In this document: positions 11,690-22,200 of the stretch, one piece after another | Layout: each line of letters opens with the position of its first letter | Position numbering within the stretch: position 1 is the first letter of the stretch | Origin: Mercenaria mercenaria | Lineage: Eukaryota; Mollusca; Bivalvia; Venerida; Veneridae | NCBI RefSeq assembly: GCF_021730395.1 | Contig: NC_069375.1 | Location: forward strand, 18,313,001-18,377,000 | Reading direction: 5' to 3' | Length of the DNA: 64,000 nt | Notes under the pieces: generated by a model | The model's database searches: none | What the model was told of the DNA's origin: nothing | What the model saw: the letters and a program-made list of their open reading frames with translations, nothing else | Translations under genes and position numbers: made by a program

Positions 11690-11876
11690 CACAGACTGGA
11701 ATCCTGGTGTCCGCCTATAGACTTGATGTCAAATGATAGAATCTTGCGTTAGATTTAAGGTCAAGAACTAGTGTCATGACACCTTATTTTAGAATTTAGG
11801 TCACACACTATCCTATTTTAGATATTATATTAAACACTGGTATCTTCTTTTAGATTTAAGGTAACACACAAGCATG
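11690..11876. repeat. Tandem copies of the exon 5 acceptor junction, first cluster
   Basis: Four to five degenerate units of about 32 bp share the pattern TTTTAGATTT(A/G)AGGTCACA, ending CTGGTATCCT. This is the sequence spanning the intron 4 acceptor and the first codons of exon 5 of the same gene (12,573-12,604). Each unit carries a possible AG acceptor. Confidence 0.7.
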
Positions 11877-12196
11877 TAGTTTTTGGCCCCAACTATAGTA
11901 AAGGAACCAGCATAGGAGCCATCTTGTCTAGTCGCTAAATGGCGGATAGGTTCTTGAACACTAATTTTTCAACTTGGCATGGCCACATAGGTTTAAATTA
12001 AAGCTGGTTTCTCTTTAAATTTCATTGTGGATGTATTTTTGATATTTTGGAAGAAACAAAATGTGAGAGGAGGTTGTATTTGGTGAAGTGAAACTCAATT
12101 TAGTATGAGTAATACTTCTAGGTCACATCAGTGTGATTTTGATGTGATTTTACAGTAAGCAAATGTGACAACAGAAATCTCTCTTAGAAGATAAAT

Positions 12197-12388
12197 GAGC
12201 CGCGCCATGAGAAAACCAACATAGCGCAGTCTGGTCAGGATCCATGCTGTCCGCTAACAGTTTCTCTAATTCCAATAACCTTTGAAAGCGAACAGCATGG
12301 ATCCTGACCAGACTGCGCGAATGCGCAGGCTGGTCTGGATCCATGCTGGTCGCAAACCCACTATGTTGGTTTTCTCATGGCACGGCTC
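12197..12388. mobile_element. GAGCC fold-back element, copy 1
   Basis: The element runs GAGCCGCGCCATGAG...CATGGCACGGCTC with inverted arms and is flanked on both sides by AAAT (12193-12196 and 12389-12392), a 4-bp duplication. It is shorter than copies at 39.6 and 41.6 kb (237 and 235 bp) because part of the left arm is missing. It lies in intron 4 of lectin gene 1. Confidence 0.88.
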
Positions 12389-12519
12389 AAATGACAACTA
12401 CTTTTCTCTTCAATTAATATCAGTTTTATCCTAACTCTTTAAATTGAAGTAATTATTTGTTCTGGTTCTATGTTTGGTAGCTCTTTGAAATGTCAGTTTT
12501 ATATGAATATGTAGGTAAT

Positions 12520-12604
12520 AATATTTACTGGTCTGTGACCTTTTAGATTTATATTCATAGACCTGTATCCTATTTTAGATTTGAGGTCACAGACTGGTAT
12601 CCTG
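12520..12604. repeat. Tandem copies of the exon 5 acceptor junction, second cluster
   Basis: Two to three units (TTTTAGATTT...CTGTATCCTA and TTTTAGATTTGAGGTCACAG...) follow each other; the last one is the real intron/exon 5 junction. The cluster is separated from the first by about 640 bp that include a GAGCC element. Confidence 0.7.
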
Positions 12605-12783
12605 TCCTGGGGAACCTAACCAAAGTGGTGGAGAAGAAGATTGTCTAACTTTCTACACAAGATACAATATGCAGTGGAATGATGAACATTGTGACAGACT
12701 GTTTCCTTTTCTTTGTGAACGGGAGTTAGTACTCTAAGTATTTTAACAGAAACACATAACACTGTGGTAATACATATTTCTGT

Positions 12784-12789
12784 AATAAA
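12784..12789 (+). other. AATAAA polyadenylation signal, lectin gene 1
   Basis: Canonical hexamer 47 bp past the last stop codon of the disrupted lectin gene. Confidence 0.45.
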
Positions 12790-14515
12790 AATCTTCAAGC
12801 TCTAAAAAGAAGGTACTACTGGGAATGTGAAAGACGAAGAACGTAGTTAAACATGTAGTGTATAATGCAATGTGTTTACCGTTACAGTAGGAACCTCCAT
12901 TGAAACTTAAACTCTTTTTAGTAAGAAAATGTTATTTTATTGTTCATCTAAATATGTCAGTTCAATAAGATTATACTTCTGCAAATTATCATGTAAATGG
13001 ATAGTGAAATTGCTGACATCGTCTTTGCACTACAAAAGAATCTATGCAGTGCCTCATGCAATGAATAATCTGCGACATCATTATAGCGGAAAAGACTGGT
13101 GTTATAGTGCGTTCTGCAATTAACTGTTTATTCTTTTCACAGGAGTGTTGATTCGGGGATTTTAGGATGAGAACAATAACAAGGAATTTCGATGGCTGCA
13201 ATATGTATTTTGTAATGAAAATACACTAACTTAAAGTTTTATTGGAGTGTTTGTTTCGTCGTTAGATAAAATTACATTATTAATTATGGGATTGCAAGGG
13301 CATGTAGTTAATAGCTGATGTAGTTCTCGAACACGCTTGCTATTAAAACAGAAATGTAGGCCTACAGCATATTCAGTCCCAAAGTCCCGCTTAAGTTAAG
13401 ATGACTCTCTCAAATATGTTTTTAAAAGACCATCATTCAAAAATTACTACATCCGTTTCTGTGTCTAGCATGATACACGGACGATCATCATTCACCAAAT
13501 AAGTAAGATACTGAAACGTGAGGCTAATAATTAATAGCATAGCCGCAACTTATACGAAAGGGGGGAAAAACAGTACGAATCTACACCGTTATTAACTTGG
13601 TTAACTGGGTATGCTTCAATCAAAAGGTTACTGCAAGAAATATGATGGGTTTATGCAAAAATTATCGATCATGTATAAAGCAAAATCCATATCTTTTTCA
13701 TATTGGACGGGACAACTCTTCCGATTCCTTATAAGGAGACATTTGGAATTACTTCCCTTGTATATAGCGACAGCAGTATTTTTTTTTAAATATGCAATAA
13801 CTTTCTTATTTTTGAACGAAACATGTTAGTGTAAGCACTCAATTTCTTAGTTAGAACGTTTCCTATCCATTTATCATGGTTTCGGTTCAAAATTTCACGA
13901 AAAGTTGTTTTCGAATTTTTTGGCACTGACTGATTTCAGACCAGTTTCCGACAAAAATTAAGGATTTTCATTATATTTATTTTTAAATACAAATTGTTTA
14001 CAAAAATAACCTACAAATCGTTAAACCCTAGTCTTTTACTCTTTGCAAGGACGTAAACAATACCGGCCTTATCTGCGCATGCGTCCAAAAACAAGGGCTC
14101 CGAAAGGGCAGTCTAATTGACGTTAATTGGTTTATCTACAGTACCAGTTTCCGATAAATAGTTTTGTAAGCAGCTTTAAAATTATTATGACTGAAAATCT
14201 TTTATAATTTTGATTTTAAATTATGTAATTAACCTTTACTACTTTTTCCCATAAATCGTAAAGGTTGTGGCTATCTTCCGTTCCGTTACGTACGGTACCG
14301 TACAGCACCTGTATAATCATATCATGCAACACTTCAGACAAGCACCTTTCACATTGTGTATTTGTCTAGCTTGTAGAAAGTAGTTTACTTGATTACTGTA
14401 TACACTGTATCTCGGTATATAGGAGTTTTATATCGACTTTAAGTCCTTAAGCTGTGTTAATATATATTTAAAAAAAGTAAAAAATAAGATAAAAAATTTA
14501 TGCATTAACTGGGAT
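12790..14515. other. Gene-free stretch
   Basis: AT-rich intergenic DNA. Short open frames exist on both strands but show no splice context or recognisable protein. No repeat was identified. Confidence 0.45.
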
Positions 14516-14585
14516 TTGAACCCATGACCTCTCACACCTGAGGCGAGCCTCTATCTCGTAACTAAATATCCATGTGATGCAAAGG
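14515..14585 (-). repeat. tRNA-derived SINE head, minus strand
   Basis: On the minus strand there is a B-box-like GGTTCAAATCCCA and, upstream, GAGATAGAGGCTCGCCTCAG resembling a decayed A-box/anticodon region. Cloverleaf pairing is poor, so this is a SINE head and not a tRNA gene. Confidence 0.5.
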
Positions 14586-15176
14586 CAATATAATTTCCTT
14601 AACACTTTGCCCAACTTTAAAGGGAGAGTAATTCTACAATGGAGTGCAAATCATAAGCTCAGGATTTACCTCCCTGGAATTGGACAAACATGGGTTGTCG
14701 TCATGTGGAATCCCTCAGATGTAAACAAAACTGAAAGTTGATTGCTTAATAAAAAAGGTAGAATTTCTCTGTAAACACTTGCCATTAATGAAAGAAATTT
14801 CGCTTGATGCTTGCTTGTGAAACAGCGTTCCAAAACATATAGTACTCCCTTTATGAAGGGTTACATGAAAGGAGAAATTACTAGAATTCGGATACTGGTA
14901 CTGTTCGGATACAGTTCCGATACCAGTGAGTGTAGATCTAAATGTATAGATCTATGTGTTATCAGAGAGGAACGTATTTTAATTAATGTGTGTTGTTGTT
15001 TGCGAGTTAATAGGTATGAAGTTTTGTTTTTCTACATCTCTTTTTATGGTGTGAAATAAAGAGGTAATTTAACAGTGTTGTGCACAATACTGAATTCAAT
15101 TGGACTCGTACTACACGGGTGGTAAACGCGCAATCCAATTCCCGCTGGAATACGCTTAAAATGGGTTGCGCAACGT

Positions 15177-16001
15177 CCGGTGCTGGTGTTGCGCGTATAA
15201 AAAGACGAAATTGTGAAGTTATGATTTTGCTTAGTATGAGACAAGAATGAATTTTCTCGAAAAAAGCAAAATGCTATTCGACACAAATATGATAATACAT
15301 CCTATGTGTAAAATATCTGGTTTGTAAGTTATGATTCGGCTCTATTATCACGAAAACTAAGGCGACAAGAAGCGTGGAAAAAGTATGAAATCAACAAAAA
15401 TGGACGTTTCTGACCTCATATGCCTAATCTGAGGACATTTGATGCTTTTATGATAACTGAACTGTTATAAAGTAACGATTATCTAAATTATTTGCTTCAA
15501 ATCCTGCTTACGGGGACATAATTGACAAAAAAATAATCGGGGATGGGGTTGCGCACCGGGAATGGAGTTGCTCGTATACATCATAATGTATATAATGTAT
15601 ACGCGCAACTCCATTCCCGGTGCGCAACTCCATTCCCGATTTTTTTTTTGCCAGTCTTTACCCCAAAAGCAACATTTCAATCAAGTGTATGTAATATTCA
15701 TGACTGAGTGTTTGATCATTAGAAGCGTCACATTTCCAGAAAGAAGGTACAGGAGTAAGAAAATTGGCATTTTTCATGATTTCATGCTTTTTTGACAGTT
15801 CGAGCCAGCAGAGTTTTCATGATAAAACAGCTGATTCTTAAATTAATAAGTTGGTATTTCACACATATGATCTTTATTCATTTTTGTGTCAAATAGCAGT
15901 TTGCTTTTTTCGAAAACATTTGTAAATGTGTCATTATTTACAAAAAACAAAAACCCACCTACCTCGACTCTGTATATATTGATGCGCAACACCAGCACCG
16001 G
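15177..16001. mobile_element. About 825-bp imperfect palindrome with nested GC-rich hairpin
   Basis: The left end CCGGTGCTGGTGTTGCGC pairs with the right end GCGCAACACCAGCACCGG. Inside, blocks such as TCGAAAAAAGCAAA, GCTATTCGACACAAA and TATCACGAAAAC find inverted partners (for example TTTGCTTTTTTCGA near 15,905 and GTTTTCATGAT near 15,820). The centre near 15,590 is a tight inverted repeat of CGGGAATGGAGTTG around a run of TATA-like dinucleotides. No transposase frame and no clear target duplication were seen. Best read as a fold-back element whose arms have drifted. Confidence 0.7.
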
Positions 16002-17432
16002 AAGCCGCTATAATGTAATTTCAAAAATTGTTGAAATATAAAACTAACAAGTTAGCGTAGCTCTGGGCAGGTTAAGACATAATACCAGGAAAACTACATC
16101 TTAATTTGGTAATCAAAAGTCTGGCCGGTGCATATAAAAGGTCTATGTACTAGACATTCAAGGAGGCGAGGCGGCAGAGCCACCAACCGTGGTTCTGCCA
16201 ACGTAAGTCAAATATACTATTATGTCTCGTTAGGTTAATTTCCAAATATGTAGATTTCATGAAAGACAACTTTAACATAATTAGTTCTTAACATTTTATA
16301 GTAGCTAAATATTATTGAAAGATGGACACTGAGACAATAAAATTACTTGTACTAAAATACTTTCTTTAAATACCTGAAATTAAATAAACATCAGAAACGA
16401 ACTATTGTGTCTTCGATCTTATATATGTGTGTGAAAGTTTTACCACAGGTTTTACAAGTCTGGTAGCACTGGTGCCCACCCGTGTACTATATTCACGAAA
16501 AATAAAGCAATTTTCCTTTTTATTTTATGCTTAATTACGTTGAGATATCCATTTTGCAACAATTTCTTATCTCCGCGCGGCAAACAAACGCGCGTAAACG
16601 AACATGACGTCAGACGTGTTGTGACGTTAGAAAGACGCACACGACATAAAGTTCCATTTTATTTTACTTCTTGCTGCATAACGTTATGAAATTCTCATAA
16701 AGTAAAATAATTTAAATCGAGAAGTATACTACAAAGAATAAAGTGCGACTAAAATTTTCATCCTGTTTTAAGCAAATAATTAAAAATTTATACACAACTT
16801 ACAAGTAGATCGGCAAAGCTATATCATTTACAGTGTATGATATGCAGTAAGTGATAGATTATATCTCACTGATAAAACACAATCAGTATTTCATCAATTA
16901 GCATAAATTAAATTATCATATTTTATCCAATATAAGGATAAGTCAGAAATTTTCCATAATGCTTGGTTGTTTCTTTATGTTTCGACAGATTTTACACTTT
17001 TCACAGTATGGGAAGATGCAGTCAAAGATGGTTACTTTAGTTTTGGAACAGTATGGGAAAGGTTTAGTTTTGGAACAGTATGGGAAAGGTTTGTACATTG
17101 ATGCACGTTTGGAATGTACAGTTTAGAATTCATTTAGACCTTCATTTACATATATAGTATGTTCGGGTGGTAGGGGCTCGAACTAGGTCGAATACCTTGC
17201 AGATATGGTCAAAATAATTGAATTATTCTAAGTTTGAATACTTCCCGGTCACCTTCTATGACCTATCTTCAAAATCAAGATCTGTCCAGGTACCCGATCT
17301 TGGCCAGACTCATGACTACACGTTCATGTAGGGTATCTCTATATTTCATTGCCACATGGGCTCAAACTAACCTTCACGACTAAACATGGTTTAAATAGTG
17401 ACATTTTTATGAGCAAACGCTGCCCGGTCATC
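16002..17432. other. Gene-free stretch with one 27-bp tandem duplication
   Basis: No gene recognised. At 17036-17089 the 27-bp unit TTTAGTTTTGGAACAGTATG(GGAAAGG) occurs twice in a row. Confidence 0.5.
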
Positions 17433-17644
17433 TTAACCTTTAGCCTACTGATGGCAAGTGATTCTGCCTTTGTGACCATCCAGACCAACATCAGTCTGCA
17501 AGTCCATGCAGGCTGATCATGGTCTGCACTGTTCGCTATTTAGTCAGTAATTTTTCAGTGAACTCCCCTTCAAATAATAAATGGAGCTGCCCAAACAGAA
17601 TGATGGTACAGTTCATTTTAGAAATTTAGCAGGGTAAAGGTTAA
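17433..17644 (+). repeat. Dispersed repeat family B, copy 1 (short TIR element)
   Basis: The element starts TTAACCTTTAGCCTACTG and ends GCAGGGTAAAGGTTAA, so its tips are inverted complements. The body contains GTGATTCTGCCTTTGTGACC and GGCTGATCATGGTCTGCACT. A second copy in opposite orientation lies at about 25,985-26,155. The two flank the second lectin gene. Confidence 0.75.
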
Positions 17645-17735
17645 TTATATGACCCTGTAGCGCTACCTGATTGATACACCAGGTACCTAATCTTGGCCAG
17701 GACCTATACATCAACGTAAACTATTGTAGTTAATA

Positions 17736-17848
17736 ACTCTAAATTTCGAGTTACGAAGTTTAGTTTTGATACGTATAACTCGAAATTTCGAGATATTAAC
17801 TCGAAATATCGACTTATTAACTCGAAATTTCGAGTTAATAAATAATAT
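17736..17848. repeat. AACTCGAAATTTCGAGTT palindrome array, copy 1
   Basis: Four to five units of the palindrome AACTCGAAATTTCGAGTT and variants stand head to tail, followed by AATAAATAATATACACCTG. A sister array lies 355 bp further on in the same orientation. Confidence 0.8.
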
Positions 17849-18202
17849 ACACCTGACACTTATGCTCTTCCTTATCTTTCTGCTTTTGATATACATAAAT
17901 GTCGGAGGTGTTCAAGTTATCTGTTACATTTTAGTTTCATATTTGGGTGAAAATGTTATTTTTGACGATTTCTCAAGTCAGCTGTATTGTTCGTATGTAT
18001 CCTGGATACAGTTTGAAATCTGGAGTAGCTCTAGAGGCTATGGTAGGTCATACATTGATGTATGGTAGTATATGTTCAAGTCCCTTCATGTTGGGTACAA
18101 TATATGGATGTGTAGAGAGATGAGTCAAAAGTCTACCATTACATTTTTGGCCTTTAACAGACGGACATACGTTCAAATTTTGCAGATAAAAGGGCAAGAT
18201 AC

Positions 18203-18350
18203 GTAACCCGAAATATCGACTTAATAACTCGAAATTTCGACTCGTCATTTCGAGATATTAACACAAAATTTCGACTCAGTAACTCGAAATTTTGATTTAG
18301 TAACTCAACATTTCGAGTTAATAAATAACATACACCTGTCACTAATGCTC
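18203..18350. repeat. AACTCGAAATTTCGAGTT palindrome array, copy 2
   Basis: Six to seven more degenerate units are followed by the same tail (TTAATAAATAACATACACCT, then TAATGCTCTTCC) that follows the first array. The two arrays look like direct duplicates around about 350 bp of other sequence. Confidence 0.8.
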
Positions 18351-19221
18351 TTCCGTAGAAAAAGGTCAATTCGAACGTGTGTGTTTTATGTGTTTATACT
18401 CTCTATGCAAGGATAAGTCATTTGGGTAGTATTTAATAGAAAACGCGAATTCTGTGGCCAATTGTTCGCGAAATCCCTGTAAATTTTTTAGTTCTTCTTA
18501 ACAAAAGTGAACTGTTGCTTCTTTTAACGCACAATTTAAGCTTGTGACACAGGACACCATTCAAGAATTTTCTGAAACGCATATCCATCAAAGGAGACAA
18601 AAGCTAGAACAATAAACTGGCAAATATGAAACTGAAAAAGTTTATATTTAATGATTTATTGGTCAATGCAATTACATTGACTTTACAGCTTTAATTGTGT
18701 ATCAGAAATGTCATAGTGTCTTTGTAGAGCCGTCAACCGTCAACAGACTATCTGGATACATCTGTTAAGCTTTTGTATCTTTGGATGTTCTTTATTGATA
18801 TCTGTTGCAGTTCATATAACTTTTTGAAATCCGTCAGTTAAAGATAGCAAAATTAAGTATGTGAAATCAAAAGCACTTTAAATTTGTTTCAGGTAACAAT
18901 CAATAGATTGTTAAAAATTACTTACATCGTATGAGAAAGGTGAATACTGTGGTAGGTAACAATATCAAGTGTAAGTGATATTTATGAGGAGGAACATTTC
19001 CATTATAATTAAACACGACAAACAATTGATAATCATCATTTCCATATCATTAATCGTATACAATTAGATTTAAGGACGACAGTGTTCACCTTTCCCTTGA
19101 ACTTTCAAAACTTACACACACTGCCTATTATACATTTGTTCATGACTGACTTGTACAAGTCAAGAGATAAGATAATTCGTTTACTGCATTCATTTAACGT
19201 CTAGGTCAGCTTAAAGAAATC
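18351..19221. other. Presumed 5' flank of lectin gene 2
   Basis: No gene or named repeat is seen. The promoter of the second lectin gene should lie here, but I see no convincing TATA or initiator. Confidence 0.4.
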
Positions 19222-22200
19222 ATGGCGGATATAGGATATCTCGTCTTGTTATTTTACTTAATTGGTGGATTCGTTGCAGGTATATATGGCTTATATTAAT
19301 AAAGTGAGAATTCATGTACTACTGTCCGAGTGTAATAACTAAAAAGAAAGGTAAATATCGGTGTATTGTTACTTTAAGTTACATTCGGCTTTAAATTTTA
19401 CAGTAACAACAGATAAAAGCAGTTGTCGTAATAAATGTTATGTAGCAGGTTAGGAAAGTAATACTTTCAATACTGTGTATGAACTCATACAGTTTGATCT
19501 GTAAAGAGAACTCATAAAAAACTACGGATTCAATAAAACCTTTGCCAAATATTGGAGAAACCAATAACACTGAAAATAGGATTTAACTAGAAATTAATAC
19601 ACTTTACGTTCGTAACAAATAATGTGGCAGCCACATTAAAAAAAGGGCAGAATGGCCCTTTTAAATTGAAAAAGATGTATTCAGTATGTCATTCTTTTAT
19701 GCTTTATTCACATTCTGTAATAAATAGGGAATTAAATATATCTCATTGTTGAAAATTCAACTCGTGACGACAGCACATCCTGAACATAACGTCAGTTATC
19801 ACTGCCTTTAATTCTATTAAGTGTATAGCAACTGTAGCAATGGATGGATTCGAAATGATGACTCATGCTACCTATTTGTTGACTTGCACAGGAAGACTTG
19901 GCTTCAGGCAAAGGTAGGTACGGCTTCCGGTTTAGGTAAGTGTAGCCTTGGGTACAGGTAGGTGTAGCTTCAATCAGAGATATGTGTGGCTTTACTCTCA
20001 GGAATGTGTTGCCTCAGGAATGTGTTGCTTCAGGCACAGGAGAATTTCATAGCGCTGCTGCAGAAAAACAGCTCCTTCTATCATATTCAGTTAAATATAA
20101 CATTGAAGAAATAGAACTGACCGAATGTATGTTTTATTAATTTTTAATCCAATGTGTACTATGTTAAAAAGTACTGTATTAAAATATGCTATGAATATTA
20201 CAAAGACGTTAAGCATATATTGACCGAAATGTTATCGTCAGTTTAATGTATATACTAGTAACTTCTATTCCCATCAAAGTATTTGTTATATTTTGTTCGC
20301 TACGTCGTGATAGCTTCGTACTATCAGATGTTCGATAACCCAAAAAATACGTATCCGCCTTAATCGAAAAGTTATTTTCCACCAGTTGTATTACCTATGA
20401 TATATGTAAACAAAGCATAAACAACAAATATTGTAACTTTGAACAAAGAATTTTATTTTACAACAGAGTGATTGTGAAGCACGAAATTCCCACCTTGTTG
20501 TAATTGAAAGTAAAGCAGAGAACGACTTTGTGAAGAATCAACTGGCAAAATTACATCCAGGTAAATAAAGACACTTCCATAGGGATTATGTTTGAAAATA
20601 CTATGTTATTAATCAAGCGATTTCATATTGGCCTTGATATTTGTCAAAGGGTTGTCGTATTGGCCCAAGACAGCCCGAGGACAAATAACTATGCCAATAT
20701 GAAATCACTTGATTAATGACAATTTTATTATTCAACTTTTGATGTTACCGGTAACACCATAAAATAGAGAAAAGTGGAAACTTCACAGGTCGCTCAACAC
20801 GACAGAAAAGAAAATGTTGCAGGCTCGATTTGATTGAGCCTGTTCATGGACGGTAGTGGAAATGCATGCTACCGTCCACGCCCTAATTCTTTGAGTTACC
20901 TTTTGGCAGTTATGCACGGTCAGATAAAAAATATGTTTAGGCTTATTTTCGAAAGCATAATCATTTTAGCCAGTAAAATAGAATGGGTTGTGTGAATAAT
21001 TTTGGGAGATATTATGATTCCTCGACATTATCAACAGGCACTGGAACTTACCTTATTATTTTTTCTCGACTAAGCATCTTATCATCTGATTATTTCAAGT
21101 GTGATAGAAAGTGTTTCAAATGTCATTTCTTTGTAGGCTGCAGGCAACGAGACACAAAATTGTACATATATGTGTTGATCTAGATAGCAAAACCAACCAA
21201 ATACATACTATACATCCCCATGCCTCGTTTTATTCTTATCCGAAATTGTTTGCAGTTTGCAAATGACACTCCTGTTCGAAACAAATTTATTAATCTCTTT
21301 TCCAGCATGTGAATCGCTATTATCTTTGCACAAATAATCCCCACTGTCAAACTGTCTATTTAAGATAAATCCCACCCAAAAAGACATTTAGAACGTCAAT
21401 ATCATAAACGTCCAAATGCAATTATGTTTAAGTCTATAATGAATATCGATTCGAAACAATGTGATAAATACCGACACTTCTGTGTATTTATTAAAGAAAT
21501 TATCAAGAAATTTGTCAACCCGTAGTTGAAATTGAAATTATTTGATTGTAAATTGCAAATATTGTGTTCATTATTTGTTCCTTTCAAGCTTTGTATGTGA
21601 TGAAATGTATGTAAAATGTTAGTATTATGTATAACGTCTCTCCCTTACATATTATATGTAAGATGATTTGTTAACCTCTTGTATGTCTAATGTATATATG
21701 TGTTTGCCTCATGTATTATTAATGTATATAACGTTATAGCTCATATTGTCATGCATGTCATGAATTGAGTATTAAATAAATTGTAAACTGTAAACTGTAA
21801 ACAAATTAATATGAGCTTCGCCTATTTTCTCAATATTTTCCTAGAAAATTGTCAGAATTTCTGACAGGGACACTTTTTTTGTACACAATACCGAATAGGC
21901 CGAAAGTATCGTTGTAATCTACGAAGACGTTCATCGACATGGTACGTCCGCTCAGTCATACATAGTTACATGTTAGATGATTTTGTTGTCAGCAATGTGA
22001 AAATTATTGCAATGTATAACATTAATGTAAAACAAAATGGTGTCATTTAAAAATCTAACGGAAGTAACTTCTCCGTATTGACATTCTCTTTTGAACAAAT
22101 CAAATTACTTGAATATCGTACTGGCCCTGTTTTCTCGCATTGGTCCTGCTTTTCTCATATTGATCAAATGTGTAATATTGTAAAGTTGAATAATAAATAA

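Larger units (their letters stand above)
8220..12737 (+). pseudogene. Secreted C-type lectin gene, disrupted (lectin gene 1)
   Basis: Five exons are recognisable by frame, splice sites and comparison with the intact neighbour. Exon 1 (8220-8271) is a signal peptide, MAVWFIQICSVLLVALS. Exon 2 (9620-9644 plus 10354-10417) reads VHGACEPGWVQFEESCYTF and ends QWSDAK. Exon 3 (10762-10858) has KFCENMNNTHLVIV and MSKEENEFL. Exon 4 (11026-11104) has MDGVDQRTEGEWVWECTGE. Exon 5 (12579-12737) has GEPNQSGGEEDC, QWNDEHC and FPFLCE. Intron phases are 1,0,1,2. EPN and WND are the calcium/sugar-site motifs of mannose-type C-type lectins. Three lesions are visible: a 703-bp transposon inside exon 2; TGA at 11043-11045 where the paralogue has TGG (QFW); and a 5-bp tandem duplication (TCCTG twice, 12600-12609) that shifts frame before GEPN. 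The former donor after CE is GTTAGT instead of GTAAGT, so reading continues five codons to a stop. It is very probably a pseudogene unless other haplotypes are intact. Confidence 0.88.

Noticed and set aside
12150-12344. Open frames reading MDPDQ...RIHAVRF at 12.2, 39.6, 41.7 and 63.2 kb
   Set aside because: They are translations of the GAGCC fold-back element and recur with it on either strand; there is no gene context.
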